Positions 23,066 to 36,624 of a stretch of 64,000 bases of DNA are shown here, one piece after another; positions within the stretch are counted from its first letter, which is position 1; each line of letters opens with the position of its first letter. The DNA is taken from assembly GCA_028583605.1 (NCBI GenBank), contig CM053326.1:21046536-21110535 (forward strand). The letters run 5' to 3'. The notes under the pieces were generated by a model, which made no database searches, was not told the origin of the DNA, and saw nothing but the letters and a program-made list of their open reading frames with translations. The DNA is from Dastarcus helophoroides (taxonomy: Eukaryota > Arthropoda > Insecta > Coleoptera > Bothrideridae). The translations under genes and the position numbers were made by a program.

Positions 23066-25320
23066 TTTAATAGTAGCAGATTTTATTCTGCGAAATAAAC
23101 AAAAAAAAATGTACGTAACAAAATTAGGTGTCCTTGAACAAATTTGAATGGGAACGTGTTCATAAACCTGTAGAAATTATCCGCCGAAAATCGGGACACC
23201 TGGTAACGCTACATTTGATATATGAAAGGATGAATATTCAGGGGACGTTTCGATTTTGGAAATTATCTAAATAAATTTTAAAGCAACCTTTTAGATTAAC
23301 ATTAAAAACCTTTTAATATTCGTTGTGGTAGTGTTTATAATTAAAAGAATATAATTAAACAAACTACTAATTTAAATAACGGCTCTAAGGAGCATTAAAC
23401 AGAAGAGATATTTTCTGAAATTTTTTAAATAGCTATTAGTTTTAAAGATTTAAATTATGCCTACAAATTTGTTAGGCATGAATTTCCTTTCAAATAATCC
23501 TATAACACACTAAATAATTTGCATATTTAATTTTTTAACATTGAAATTGAATTAGTGCGTAGTCTCTTTATTTTTACTCGTATTTTACATATCCTGTTAT
23601 ACCTACTCGAATTCTTAACCCACAGGAATGATTTATTTCCCATGTTGATCTGAAATACGTTCTACATGGGTGGGAGTGACATTTAAGATCAATGCTTATA
23701 ATTTCATTCTAATAAATATAGACCGCAAACAAAATTTTACACTCATTTAAATTACTTCATCTGAAACAAAGAGTGTAATACCCACACGCTTATGAATCGT
23801 AAGAAATACAATGACACAATTCTTATTATTCGATAAAACCACAGGTTTTAAAGATTTGTGGGTTTTGATGGGCGACAAAAGTAGAGATTTCAATGATACA
23901 TTCAGCACATACCTTCAATTGGAGATTTTAGGCACTTTGCTGGTGTACTTGTCGATATATTTTGGTTTCTCTCATAAGTGCTCAGTCAGATGTCCGTAAT
24001 AGAATCTCTAACATTCCTCCTACTCTCTTTACCCATGTTCAGTAGGACACACCTGAAAATAACTTTCACTTTAAACAATTTTGCTGATTTCAAAGCACAA
24101 ATTTGCAACTTAATAACCCAAAGATTTCACTGAATATTCAGATTTCAATAGCCGACTCGTCGGCTAATAACCGCTGTGTACACCTCCCCATTAGCAAGAT
24201 AAATAAGTGTAACGCTACAACTGGTAATTTTCGATGCAACAACCGCAACGATTATTAAATTCGCGAACGAAATTGCTCTCGAAAGTGTTGCGAGAACAAC
24301 AGCGAATTTTAATTATAAAACTCGATCGCAGATATCGTTAAATTTTCGCTCGAGGTATCGAATTTGCACCTATTAAAGCGAGATCAAATAAAACGGCCCG
24401 AAAAATTGAATCGCCGAGGGCGGTGAATCGTCAGTAGGTAAGCTTCTCGCCCTATAAGGACAACGGTGCTACCGGCCCAACAATCCGGAACGCCTTCTTT
24501 GCTTTATTTGTTTGCCGGTTAGCTGACACTTTTTTTATGCTCTTAACTCACTAGTTAATATACTGGGTGTTCTATTTAGAAAAATTATTTATAGACCATA
24601 TAAATATGTAGAGTTTGCTGTCCTACTTCGAGCACTCTCAACAAATAAATAAGTTGCAGCAGCCTTTTAAAATGACGTCTTTTATTTTTTTTTAAAACGT
24701 AAACAACGTAGAATTTAATTGTTTTCTTAAGGGTGTGTTAATGGGCATAAAATTTGAACCAATTTTCCTATTAAATCAATTCTCTATATCCACTAATAAT
24801 AAAGATAATCATATTATTTCAACACACACACACTACACATAACATATTTTATGGGAATTCTTTGACTGACTGTGCAAATCAATAACAGCAACTATTTAGC
24901 TAAGGATAACTTGTTTTTTCATTAACGAGACATTCTAGAAACTCGCAACCAACGAAAATCATCGATTTTGGGTTAAAGGGCCAAAGACCACCCAAAACGG
25001 CGAAATTTCTTCGAATTTATTGTCGCATAACGCATAAACTTTTATGCGGGCGAAAGCTAATAAACTTGGGCGTATTTTATACCTCGAATAAATACGACGA
25101 AAATGTTTTATTTATTGCGATAAAAACGCACCAACCGAACCGGCGTTTACCGTTCATTGCCGGCGTATTATTTTTCAATATAACGTGAAATTTCGTATCG
25201 CGAAATATTCGACAATGGGATTCGATATAAGCTTTGAGCAGAGCTAGAATCCTGTAGTTTTATGTATTTCATGGAAACGAAAATGTTTGTAACGCACACT
25301 TGCGTTTAAGGGTAATAATA
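23066..25320. other. Unique DNA, candidate regulatory segments
   Basis: No convincing exon. AGGTGTCC (about 23,126) and GGGACACCT (about 23,193) form a loose inverted pair. From about 24,180 to 24,530 CpG-containing sequence is mixed with TTAATTATAA and AGATATCG cores. An 8-bp perfect palindrome, CGCATAAA-CT-TTTATGCG, lies at 25,031-25,048 amid further TTTATTGC/TTTATG motifs resembling posterior-Hox/caudal sites. The open frame at 23,811-23,999 shows no family signature. Confidence 0.45.
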
Positions 25321-25700
25321 TCATTCCCAGATACTTTTTTGATTGTTCGTTAAAGTCTCCTGGTTACCCTCTTATTCGCTCGTTGGAGTCTTTGAGTTGC
25401 TTTCTTGTTTTCTCGTTAAAGTTTCTTGGTTATCTACTTATTTCCTCGCTAAAGTCGCCGGCTTACTATTTTTATAACATTTAAATTCTTCCCGCTTACA
25501 GATAGTTATTTAATTACCCGTTTACAAATAGTCTTTTAATCACAGGGTAAAATATTCTGGTTACCTCCTCGTTCCCTCATTGAAGTCTTAGAGTTACTCT
25601 GTTATTTCATCATTAAAGTCTCTCGGTTTCTCTCCTTATTTTATCGTCAAGTTCCCAAGTTAACTTTTTTTATGAAATTCTAGCGACCATTTTGATTACC
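25321..25700. repeat. 33-bp minisatellite, plus orientation
   Basis: Degenerate units such as CTTTCTTGTTTTCTCGTTAA and TCTTATTCGCTCGTTGGAGT alternate with GGTTAC-type spacers at roughly 33-bp intervals. It runs directly into T-oriented SatA. Confidence 0.75.
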
Positions 25701-25794
25701 TACTCGTAACGTCTCTTTTTTAAGTTTTTCGTCTTTTTTTTTAATTAAAATTTTAACTTTTTTCAAATTTTCGATTTTTTTCAGAAAAAAAAGT

Positions 25795-25965
25795 TTTTTT
25801 TTTGGTGGAACGAACTGGTCTTTGGTTATCTTCCAAAATTGATACTAAATTAGAATCTCTCTAAAGATGAGAGCTTGGCTATCGAAACGTGTTAGAGCAA
25901 CCTTTGTTATGTTTTTTAATCTTTCTTGTTTTCAAAGGACAAGATTTGTATTTCAATTTCAGAAA
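25795..25965. mobile_element. Hairpin element, copy 3 (deleted left arm)
   Basis: The outer left end reads TGGTGGAACGAACTGGTCTT, the reverse complement of the outer tail seen in copies 2 and 4. It then jumps to the centre (TAGAATCTCTCTAAAGATGA) and the full inner right arm GCTATCGAAACGTGTTAGAG to CAAAGGACAAGATTTGTATT. The inner part of the left arm is deleted. Confidence 0.75.
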
Positions 25966-27084
25966 TTGTTGTTTAAATTTGAGTGTTTTTTGAAATATGC
26001 CTATTTTTTAAAAACTTGGTGATTTTTAAAATTTTGACCTCCCAAAAATCGGAATGTTTTTCAAATTTTAACTCCTTTAATTTCCATTTTTCAAAGTATT
26101 GTTCTAACTGTTAAATTTGACTTTTTTTGACAAACTTATTACAAAATTTCAATTTGTCAAGATTTTTTTTCTCAAAAATTTGATTTTTTGTGAAAATTTT
26201 GAATTTTTTGGTAAATGTCGACAATTTATGAAAATTTTGCTCATGTTTCAAAAAAGTTTTTTTTATTTTAGAAATTTTAAATTTTTTCGAGACTTTGGAT
26301 CCTTTCTAAAACAACAATATTTTTGTAACTTTAAATTAAAATAAAATCCACCTTAAAAATGTTTATTTTGTCAAGAATCAATTTTTTTAAATTTCAACTT
26401 TCTAAAAATTTATCATTTTTGTGAAAATTATAATTCTGTTCAAAATTTATTCAAGTTTTCGAGCTTTGATTTTTTTCTAAAAATTTTGACTATTTTGAAA
26501 ATATTGCCTTTTTTCAAAATTTCACTTTTTTTAAATTTCGACTTTTTTTGTAAATGTGACTTATTGAAATTATATAAAATCGACTTTTTTGAAAATTTCA
26601 ATTATATTTAGACTTTGACTTGCAAATTGCGATATTTCCAAAAATTTTTTCGACTTTTGGGAAAAGGTTCAATTTTTGCAAAATTTGACCAGTCTTTAAA
26701 ATTTTTATATTTTTTAAAAACTTCCATTTTTTTCAGAATTTAGACTTTTTTCAGACCAAAATTAATTAATTTAGGAACGTTTTTACTTTCTTAAAATTCC
26801 GATTATTTACAAAATTTCAGTTATTTTTAACTTGACTCTTTTCGAAAAATTGCAACTTTTCTAAAAAATTGGACTTGTTTTGATTGATTATTTTTAATTA
26901 AATTTTTCTTCAAAATACTTTCAAATAGGTATACTTACTTATCTTAAAGCTTTTACTTTTTTACAATTTTCGATTATTTACAAAATTTCAAATTTTTAAT
27001 TTGATTTCTTTAGAAAAATGTCAATTTTTTTGAAAATTCTGACCTTTTTAAAAGTATTGATTTTTTCAAAATTTTTACTTTCTT

Positions 27085-28790
27085 CGTTCAAATAGATAAT
27101 CGAGTTTTCTTGAAGTTTTTACTTTCTTAAAATTTTTGATTGTTTACAAAATTTTATTTTTTTTACTTGACTTCTTTCGAAAAATTTTAATTGTTTTGAA
27201 AATGTTGACTTTCTTAAATGTTTTGATCTCTTTTCGAAATTACTTTTTCTCAAAATGTTTTTGCTTTTTTAACATTTTTCTTCTTTTTCAAAAATTTTAA
27301 CTAACAAAATATCAAGTTTATAATAATAATCAATTTTTTTAAAGTTTTGACCTTTTTTAAATTGTTAACTTTTTACAAAATTTCGATTTTAAGCCTAGCT
27401 AAGTTTTGATTTTTTTAACTTTTACTTTCTACTTTTAAATAGATAATCGACTTTTCTTGCAATTTTTACTTTCTAAAAATTTTCGATTATTTACAATATT
27501 TTAATTTATTTTTATTTGACTCCTTCCGAAAAATTTTAATTGTTTTGAAAATGTTGACTTTCTTAAAAGTTTTGATTTTTTTTCCGAAATTTTTTTTTGG
27601 AAAATTTTGATTTTATCAAAATTTTCACTCTAAAAGTTTAGTCTTTTTTTAAAAATGTTTCCACTTTTTTAACATTTTTCTTCTTTTTCAAAAATTATAA
27701 CTAACAAAATTTCAAGTTTATAATAATGATCAATATTTTTAAAGTTTTGACTTTTTTAAATTGTCAACTTTTTGCAAAATTTCGATTTTAAGCTTGGCTA
27801 AATTCTGATTTTTTTTTACTTTTACTTTCTACTTTCAAATAGATAATCGACTTTTCTTGAAATTTTTACTTTCTTAAAATTTTCGATTATTTACAAAATT
27901 TTATTTTTTTTTATTTGACTTCTTTCGAAAAATTTTAATTGTTTTAAAAATGTTGACTTTCTTAAAAGTTTTGATTTTTTTTTTGGAAAATTTTGATTTT
28001 ATCAAAATTTTGACTCCAAAAGTTTGGTCTTTTTTTAAAAAATTTTCTACTTTTTTAACATTTTTTTTCAAAATGTTTACTAACAGAATTTCAAGGTTAT
28101 TTTAAAAAATCATTCTTTTTAAGTTTTGACCTATTTTAAATTCTCAACTTTTTGCAAAATTTCGATTTTTTAAGGCTAAGTTTTTATTTTTTTAAACTTT
28201 TAGTTTCTACTTTCAAATAGTCGACTTTTCTTGAAGTTTTTACTTCCTTAAAATTTTCGATTATTTACAAAATTTTAATTTTTTTTAATTTGATTTCTTT
28301 CGAAAAATTTTAATTGTTTTGAAAATGTTGGCTTTTTTAAAAGTTTTGATCTTTTTTTGAAATTTCTTTTCCTGAAAATTTTTATTTTGTCAAAATTTTG
28401 ACTCTAAAAGATAGGACTTTTTTCAAAGAATTTCTACTTTTTTGACATTTTTTTCTTTTTTCAAAATTTTTAAGTTCAAGTTTATTTTAAATAATCGATT
28501 TTTTTGAAAGTTTTGACCTTCACAGAATTCTGAAAATTTCGATTTTTTAAGACTTTTTAAAAAAAAGTAGTTTTTATTGAATATTTCGACTTATTTCAAA
28601 GCTTCTTAAAAATTCCAACTTTTTTCATATTTTACACTTTTTTTGAACATTTCGATTTTTTCAAAATTTTTACTGAAAATTCCGACTTTTTTTTAATGTT
28701 AGGGATTTTTGAAATCCTTTTTTTTTAAAGTCGACTTTACTTTAAATAATCGACTTTTCCTGAAGTTTTGAGATTTTTTAAAATTTTCAT
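27085..28790. repeat. Tandem ~350-400-bp units in SatA
   Basis: AATAGATAATCGA-type landmarks recur at 27,091, 27,438, 27,838 and 28,216 (AATAGTCGA) and again near 28,744 (spacing about 347, 400, 378 and 530 bp). Each is followed by a CTTGAAATTTTTACTTTCTT run, TTCGATTATTTACAAAATTT and AACATTTTTCTTCTTTTTC. It is an expanded, indel-rich array. Confidence 0.8.
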
Positions 28791-28795
28791 AATTA

Positions 28796-29010
28796 GAATA
28801 ACAAATCTTGTCCCCTGAAGCCAAGAAAGATTAAAAAACACAACAAAGGTGGCTCTGACGCGTTTCTTCAGAGAGAAGATGACAGTTTGGCTATCGAAAC
28901 GCGTTAGAGCAGTTTATTGTGTATTTTAATCGTTTTTTAGTTTCAGGGGACAAGATTTGTTTCTCAATTTTTGAAGATAACCATGGAACGGACTGTTCCA
29001 CAAAAAAATC
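28796..29010. mobile_element. Hairpin element, copy 4
   Basis: The left arm (28,802-28,868) has CTTGTCCCCTGAAGCCAAGA and AACACAACAAAGGTGGCTCT. The right arm (28,891-28,961) has ATCGAAACGCGTTAGAGCAG and TTTCAGGGGACAAGATTTG. The centre is short (TTCTTCAGAGAGAAGATG). The outer tail continues through GATAACCATGGAACGGACTG and ends in an A-run. It is one of the two best-preserved palindromes. Confidence 0.85.
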
Positions 29011-31244
29011 TCATATTTCTACATTATTCCGTTTATATGAAAATAACTAAAAATACTTTGTTAACTAAACTAACCAGCTTCGGAAAGCCTAAAAACCAAA
29101 GTAAGGAGATTTTGGAAAAAACTTTGTAGGCAAAAAGTTTCGATGTAAGTAATGGGTTAAAAATTTAAATCTATGAATTATGAACCTATACGATATAAAT
29201 AAATGAATGTAATGATAAGGTGAGGATTTGATGCCAAAAGGCAAGCCTGATTACAAGCAAAGGGAAGTACAATCTAAGCTTGCATTGCATTAGTGTCTCA
29301 AACTAAAACCTGAAATTAAAATGAAACATTAAAATGGTGGATGCGCCGGAACTTTTAAATATTCAAAAGGTATCATAACCAGTAATAATTTTTTAATTTT
29401 GTAATGTCGTTTAATTTTTATTAATTGATTTATTTTGAAAAACCCAAAATATTTCCAAACATTCGTGCAACCTAAAACTAAAATGTTTTCACTGTAACAA
29501 ATTTGGACGTAATTATACAGAAAGTATTTCTAGGTGTTTTGTTTTTAGGAATGTTTTTTTTCACTAATAATCACCAAAAGGTTGTTTACCCATAATAAAA
29601 TAATAACAAAAGTGCTTAACGAATTTATTCGATCTTCGACTGTAACTTTGTGAAGAAATCGTTTTATTCTGAACCAAATTAATTAAAATAACCGCGCTTT
29701 CGGTGCGAATCAAGTCAGTTTTGTAAAGAAAAAGAATATGCAGATTAACAAATGCAAGAGCAAGGAAATGATAAATTGTGCCTTCTCAAAGACAGCGTGT
29801 GGCGCGTAAGGCTGGACCATTTAGCGTTAATATCGTTATTGCATCTCGTAAACCACGCAACGGTTGTAATCAGTGGTTTACGCCGGGAGAGAACAAAGGT
29901 GAAGGTGTAACACGTACTGCGGTTTTTTTTCAGCTTGCGCCCGCCATCGGGTAAGTGCTTTACCGTGTAGGACGGTTGCATTCAAAGATACGCTAGCGGA
30001 ATATCTGTTTTTAACCTTATCTGCCCTAGGAGTTTACACAACCAAGTATATGTTGAGAGTTCGCCTAATTAATTAACCCGTGATGTGGTTTTATTATGAG
30101 GGAGAGGGGTACAAGGAATTCGTTACGAAATCTTGGGTTATGCGTGACATTAAATTCTAACGTCTCTTGTATCTTAACTAGGAGTAATAAACGCAGGAGT
30201 TTATTGCTTCTTTCATAAGTTTTTGTTTTAATCTTGTAGTTTTATACATTATAAAATATTAAAAGTAAGAAATTAATATTAAAATATAGCTGATAAAATA
30301 GTGAGAAGTTTGAACGTAAAACGCTTACAGTTAAGCACGAAGAGTGTGATTGAAACTAACGACGCTGTATCCGGAATTAATGTATATCATGCTGTCTTTT
30401 ATGTGACGATATCTTTGTTATTGCTGTTTTACGAGCCTATCACTCAAGCTGATATTATACACGATCCTCGTAGATTATTAAAATAGTCCCTTAGTAATTT
30501 TTATATCTCTAAATTGCCCAATACTTCGATAGATTAATAGAAGAAGTGATCTACCAATAACATAATACACCAATAAAGTCAGGTAAAGTCTTAAAATGTT
30601 AAATTTACGAGCCACTAAATGGTTAAAACATGTCGCCCTATCACCCATACACCAAAGTATACTCGCTCTTTTCTGGAAGTTTGTGTGGCCCGCCCACATG
30701 TTAAATAAAGACGCAGTTCCCGTCACAAAGCACCAATTCGAAGCTGATAGACTTGTTCCGTTCCATTCCGATTTTATAAAATAAATAATACGTATAAAAC
30801 AGGAATGTATCGACGTTACTTATAATACAAGATAGTCTCACCGTTGAGTGATAAATCACTCAACGGTATCACCGAGACTCCACTCAGTAAATATAAAATA
30901 TGACGTATGAAACACAAAATCGTATTCGTAATAGAAATACTGTCACAAATTCATCGAACAAACCAGAAAACCGTGGAGAGATTGCAATGATCAGAAAGGA
31001 AAGTATCCCGGAAGGTAGAACTAACGCGCTGGAGACATCAATGAGCATTAGAAGGCACCAACGAGCTTCGAAACAAGCAAACATCGAAAAATCAATAGTC
31101 TTGACGAATTTAAAACCGGTTGCAAATCAGTGATAAACAAGAAAGGATTTGTTTTAAATACAGGATGCAGTCAATTTGTGCAAATTTCTTACAAAAACAT
31201 GTTACGTCGGTAAACGTCGATCTATCCTGTACCCTTCAACTAGC
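29011..31244. other. Unique DNA with two conspicuous inverted repeats
   Basis: No supported exon. CGTAAACCAC (29,847-29,856) pairs with GTGGTTTACG (29,873-29,882) across a 16-nt loop. A stronger hairpin is at 30,840-30,867 (listed separately). The short open frames at 29,745-29,981 (minus), 30,301-30,486 (plus) and 30,900-31,133 (plus) show no family motifs and are treated as chance. Confidence 0.5.
30834..30879. repeat. Near-perfect short hairpin
   Basis: ACCGTTGAGTGAT (30,840-30,852), a 2-nt centre, and ATCACTCAACGGT (30,855-30,867) form a perfect 13-bp stem. AGTCTC upstream and GAGACT downstream extend the symmetry after a small interior asymmetry. It may be a small MITE remnant or a structured RNA element; the sequence does not decide. 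Confidence 0.7.
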
Positions 31245-31440
31245 AAATGTATCTTGGAAACTTTAACGAGCAAATAAGACATAATTTTGGAGACTTTAAT
31301 GAGCAAACAAGAAAGTATCTTGGAAACTTTAACCACCGAACAAGATAGTGTCCTGCTGATTTTAAGACGCACTAGAAAAGTGCAAATATATACAAAAACA
31401 AGTTAGGAATACTTCAATCAGTAAGCAGGAAGATATAGAG
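31245..31440. repeat. 33-bp minisatellite, minus orientation
   Basis: Units such as GGAAACTTTAACGAGCAAAT and GGAGACTTTAATGAGCAAAC plus AAGAAAGTATCTT are the reverse complement of the CTTGTTTGCTCGTTGAAGTC repeat. About five degenerate units are present. Confidence 0.75.
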
Positions 31441-31990
31441 AAAACATTATTTTTTTGGAACTTTAGTGCTGTATCATCTGCGTTATAAATTAACTTCGAT
31501 TAAAAGGTGAATGAGTTTTTTTTTCTCATAAAGTTACACTGTGGTAAACACGCCATGTATTTAATTTGATTTTACCTACATACCGGAAGTGCAAATTTTT
31601 TTGTTTATCCATCCAATTAAATAACATTTAAAAGAGCTACCGTTCAATAGCACCCATAATTACCAATCGGAAATATTCTGTTTATGCACCTTCTGCGATC
31701 GTTCCAAGCGATGGACATTAGTTTTCGTAACGTAATCCAGCTGTCGATAAGTCGTATGCGACAGACGTCAAATATGCACCAAAGCAAATATTACCAACGC
31801 ACAAGTGGTCGACAAATATAAAGCAGTGGCGCCACCATAAAAACATAATTCCGCGTACATTCATTTGCTTTTACAATATCTAAATATTGATACAAGTTCA
31901 GACGAGACGACGATCGAAGCGTGTTGCTGGAGGAGTAGTGAAAACCTTCACAAATACAACTGAAAAATTCGTCCGATCTTCCAACTTTAC
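31441..31990. other. Unique spacer
   Basis: Non-repetitive, moderately AT-rich sequence with no recognised gene, ending where T-oriented SatA begins. Confidence 0.5.
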
Positions 31991-34570
31991 CCTATTGATT
32001 TTAAACGACGAGAAATAAAAAAATCCAATAAAAATTCGTTTTTTACTTAAAATTAAAAATGTTTCTCAAAATTATTTCTTTTCAAAATTTTGACAAAATT
32101 TAACTTTGGGAAAATTCAATATTTTATCAAATTTTAATTCTTTCAAAATTTTGATTATTCTTTAGAAATTTTGATTTTTTTAAACGTTTTTGTTTTTGGA
32201 AATATCAATTTTTCTCTCGAAATTGGTCTTTTTCTTCTAAATGTTGACAAATATTGAGTCCTAAAAAAATTCAAATTTTTACTAAATTACGGTTTTTTGG
32301 CAACATTTCGATATTTCTCTAAAAATCTCAACTTTTTTTCAAAATTTGTTTTTGAAAATGTCGATTTTTTCTCGATCTTCGCATTTTTCCCCACATTTCG
32401 TTATTTTCCCTACATTTCAATATTTTCGCAAAATCCTTTTCTTTCTGAAAATTAGCCCTTTTCATAGTTTAGGCAATTTTAACTTTCTGCGAAAATTCGA
32501 ATTTTTAGTTTTCATCTTTTTCCTCGAAATTTCTATCATTTTCTACAAGTTTCGATTTTTTTTCCAAATTTGTTTCCTTTTTGACAGTTTTTTTTCTCAA
32601 AATCACTTTTTTCACAAAATTATGATATTTTTCTTAATTTTTTTTTGAAATTTTAACTTTTTCTCAAAATTCGTTTTTTTTCATAATTTTGACAAAATCT
32701 GACTCTTCAAAATTTCGAATGTTTACTTTTCGACTTTTCTTTAAAAATTTCGAAATTCTAATATTTTGATCATTTTCTGAAAATTTCGAAAATCTCTTCA
32801 AAACTGTTTTTGTTTGTGGGAATTTTGATTTTTTACTCTAATTCGTCGTTCATTAAATTTTGAATTTTTCTCAAAATTGTTTTTTTTCTAAAATCGCGAC
32901 AAAAGCTAACTCTGTCCCTAAAATTTCAAATTTTTAATAATTTCAAATTTTTTCTCTCCATTTTGAAATTCCGAACTTTCTCTAAGACTCCGTCTTTTTC
33001 CAAAATTTTTCCTTCCCGAAATTTAGAGTTTTTCTCAAAATTCGCCCTTTTCACAGTTTAGAAAATTTTGACTTTCTGGGAAAATTCTAATTTTTAGTTT
33101 TCATCTTTTTTCTCAAAATTTCTATAATTTTCTCTAAATTTCGATTTTTTTAAAATTTCGTTTCGTTTTTAAGAATTTTTATTTTTTCTCAAAATTATCC
33201 TTTTTCTCACAATTCTGATATTTTTCCTTAAAATTTCAACCTTGTCTCAAAATTCGTTCTTTTTCCAAGATTTCGACAAAATTTGACTCTTTACAAAATT
33301 TCGAATTTTTACTTTTCGACTTGTTTCTAAAAATTTCGAAAGTCTGAAATTTTGGTCTTTGCTAAAATTTTTTAAAATCTCTTCAAAATTTGTTTTTGTT
33401 TGTGAAAATTTTGATTTTTTGTTCTAAATTCGTCTTTTATCAGATTTTGGATATTTTGTTTCAAAATCCGTCTTTCATCTTGAAATGTTGAATTTTTCTC
33501 AAAATTTAACATTTCGACCAAAGATGACTTTCTGTAATATTTCAAATTTTTAATAACTTCAAAATTTTTTCTCTACATTTTGTAATTCCGACTTTTTTCT
33601 AAAAATGAGTCTTCTTCTCAGAATTTCGACTTGTTCTCAAAATTCGTCCTTTATTCAAAATTTTGAGAAGATTTAACTCTCTCTATCTGAAACATTTCTA
33701 ACTTTCAACTAATTTCGATTGTTTTGTTGAAATTTTGAAATATCGATTTTTGGAAATTTCGAATTTTTTTCTTCAAACTTTTGATATTGTACTTGATTTT
33801 TTCCTGAAATTTCGAGTTTTTCTTAAAATTTGCCTTTTCCACAATTTTTCTCTATAGAAATTTTGATATTTCCTCGAAATTTTCGATATGTTTCCCGAAA
33901 TCGGTTTTTTTTTCTCGAAATTCCCCTTTTTTTCAAAATGTAGACAGAATCCGACTCTGGAAACTTTCGGAATTTTCACTTAATTTCTGTAACTTTTTTT
34001 TTCCAAATGTTTATCTTTCTCTAGAATTTCGACTTTTTTTGAAATTTCAAATTTTTTCCAAAATTAGTTTTTGGAATTTTTATTTTTTAGTCGAAATTTG
34101 CCTTTTTTCGCAATTGCGATATTTTTTGACTTTTTTAAAAAATTAGTCTTTTTTTCAAAATTTCGACCAAAAGTACGAAATCTGTAAATTATCGAATTTT
34201 TATAAATTTCGATGTTTCCCCTGAAATTGCTTTCTCTGGAAATTTCGAATTTTTTTTTTTTCAAAATTTGTTTTTGATTTTAAATATTTTGCTTTTTTAC
34301 CTGGAAGTTCATATTGTTTTCGAATTTACGATATTTTTTGAAAAATCCATCTTTTTTCTTAAAATTTCAACAAAAGTTGACTGGAAAATTTCGAATATTC
34401 ACCGAATTTCTTTCTTCTTTTTTCTGGCTTTTTCTCAAAATTTCTATTTTTTTCTCTCGAAATGCCAAATTTTTTGCAACATTCATTTTTGTTTTTGAAA
34501 ATTTTGATTTAGGTATTCATCGAAATTCGTTTTTCCAGCAATTTCGATATTTTTCCCGACTAATGTGGAA
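31991..34570. repeat. T-oriented SatA block
   Basis: About 2.6 kb of TTTCTCAAAATTTCGA-type units, a subfamily with frequent TTTTTCTC. A larger pattern recurs: the TAGTTTTCATCTTTTTTCTC passage at about 32,509 and 33,091, and TTTGTTTTTGTTTGTG at about 32,800 and 33,385 (spacing near 580 bp). Open frames are Phe/Ser/Lys-rich repeat translations. Confidence 0.8.
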
Positions 34571-36620
34571 ATTCGATCCCCCTAGTTAACTGAAAATATG
34601 CAATACTCATCCGGAATGTTTTCTGTTTTCCTTTATTGTCCAGCAATCCTTCAAAACAATTTTTGCCTCTCCAAGATGAAATTTTGCCTTCACCCATGCA
34701 ATCAGCCGAGTATTTGTCGACACCAAATCGCTAAAAACTAATTTTTTGGCCAAAATTGGCCCAAACCGAGACCAAATTTTCAGCTTTTTACATTCTTACA
34801 GATTGAAAATACATTTTTGAATGCTTGCATTTTATTAATAACGCTTGGGTAACTTAATATGGTCAGAATGACAAAACTACCTCCATAATTCCTAATTATC
34901 GCTATATCTTCGCATATCTATTGCATTGAGTCCATTAGTTAACATAATCCGAAAGCTATTCAATTTTCCTGGAACTAACCTGATCTGGAAATTGAAAAAT
35001 TAAACACTTTATATGACCCTGGTTAGATAATTTCGCGTATTAAGAGAGATATACGATAGAGCAGAGATTTATTCGTACGACTTGCACTTGCGGCTTTCTG
35101 CAGGGTGCTGCCATCCGTCCAAGGGCCGACCAACTAAGTCGACGGCCAGTTCGGGTTGAACTCTGGTCTCGTTCAACCTTTGAAAGCATTCTTTCGATTG
35201 AGCTCGAGGAGAGAAGATTGGTTCAGTTGACTTTTAAGCCGCAAGGGAGCACGTAGTATTTCTACGACTTTCAGAAGTAGGGCAACTATTATGTATTACG
35301 TTTAGATAATTGATTGGCTGCTATCGACATTTTCAGATGAACAGCGAACATTCATCATAAAAATGAATATAACAAAAATAAGTCGATCTTATAGGAAAAG
35401 TTTAAAATATCGAAAAATTTCGAAATATGAATACAAGGATTTTTAATTCAATTTTTATTTATTGTTGAGATCTTTTATATTGTTTCGTTTGCCTGTTGAA
35501 ACTACTTGTTTATTGACAAATCGAGATTCTTTCTTGTTTGTCCGTTGAAATTTCCAAAATTCTTTCCTATTCGCCCGTTGAAGTTTTTTCCACAATCTCG
35601 CATTTTTTGGAGAACCAAGAAAGAAAAATTGTTGCTGTTCATGCAGCGTCATTTACTAGCTAACTAAATCTCATAAAACGTTTCGAAATTCTTAAAATTA
35701 AATTTAAGGCGCAGACAATTAACCCCCACATAAAAAATATGTCCTTAATCATCGTATAACGTTATGTCGGCGTTTTTCGAAGAAACCAATTTATAACCAA
35801 TAATACGTTTCTTATAATGCCACTTTGGGTCGCATATGTCATCGATGATTGACACGCAACTGAAATTAATAAGGCGGCTTGATTTATAATGCAATTGAGT
35901 TAAACGTATTTTGCAACTAAACGTTTGCAAATCGTTGTCTCGAGCGAATTTATTACGAATATGTTGACTGCCTTTCAGTCTGCTTAAAACTAGTTAAAAA
36001 TTGTTTCTCCAAAGCGGGCGATTTGCTGCTGATGTAGAACTGGGTACGGTCCTGTGTTGACTTTAATAAGCACGTTGTTTCCTGGCTATCGGGCTGGGGT
36101 CCATTACAATTGTTTAGCTCTCGTCTCGCTATCAGCCATGTCTTACATTTAATTTAGTGCTTTATGGCGATATGACTAGAAATGTGCCGTTAACTATTGG
36201 AACAAGTCGAGAACCGTTGCGATTTCTATAAAAGACTATGTATCAGCTATTACTGAGAATATTGCTTCTTCTATGATCATTTTAATTAAGCCCGTCATTC
36301 CGTTGCTTTAAAGTTTTATGTCACGTCTCTATCGTTATGGTTTTTCAGAACTTAATTCCAATGAGAATGTGCATTCATATACAATTACTTCTGATATGAA
36401 ATTTAGGTAATCAACTGAATACCAATAAGCATTTTTCGCTGAATGACTTCAAAATATTTTGATGTAATAGTAGCTCCCTTTGGCAGCGCTTTCCAGCGTT
36501 ATGGGAGATTTGACATATTAGGAGCATAACAGTGTCTTATCCCAGCAGACTGAACAAGAATTGATAATTTAAAATTTGTTAGTTAAAGGTTACTTCTAAC
36601 CTGTCTTATGGTAGACCCTA
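34571..36620. other. Unique DNA with a short minisatellite patch
   Basis: No exon recognised. About 35,478-35,600 carries roughly three degenerate plus-orientation 33-bp units (TTTCTTGTTTGTCCGTTGAA, CCTATTCGCCCGTTGAAG). The remainder is mixed-complexity sequence, including a GC-richer stretch at 35,090-35,280. Confidence 0.5.
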
Positions 36621-36624
36621 CTAA

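Larger units (their letters stand above)
25700..28795. repeat. T-oriented SatA block flanked by hairpin elements
   Basis: A block of GAAAATTTTGACTTTTTT-type units. Hairpin copies lie near its left margin (25,795-25,965) and at its right edge (28,796-29,010), which gives the whole 25.8-29.0 kb segment an element-like appearance. Confidence 0.8.

Noticed and set aside
25795..29010. A single transposon bounded by hairpin copies 3 and 4
   Set aside because: Attractive, but the two copies are themselves whole or partial palindromes with different deletions, and no matching flank duplication was found, so only the association is reported.
29745..29981. 78-residue minus-strand open frame in GC-richer DNA
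   Set aside because: Composition is closer to coding than the repeats, but no family motif is visible, and an inverted repeat (29,847-29,882) lies within it.
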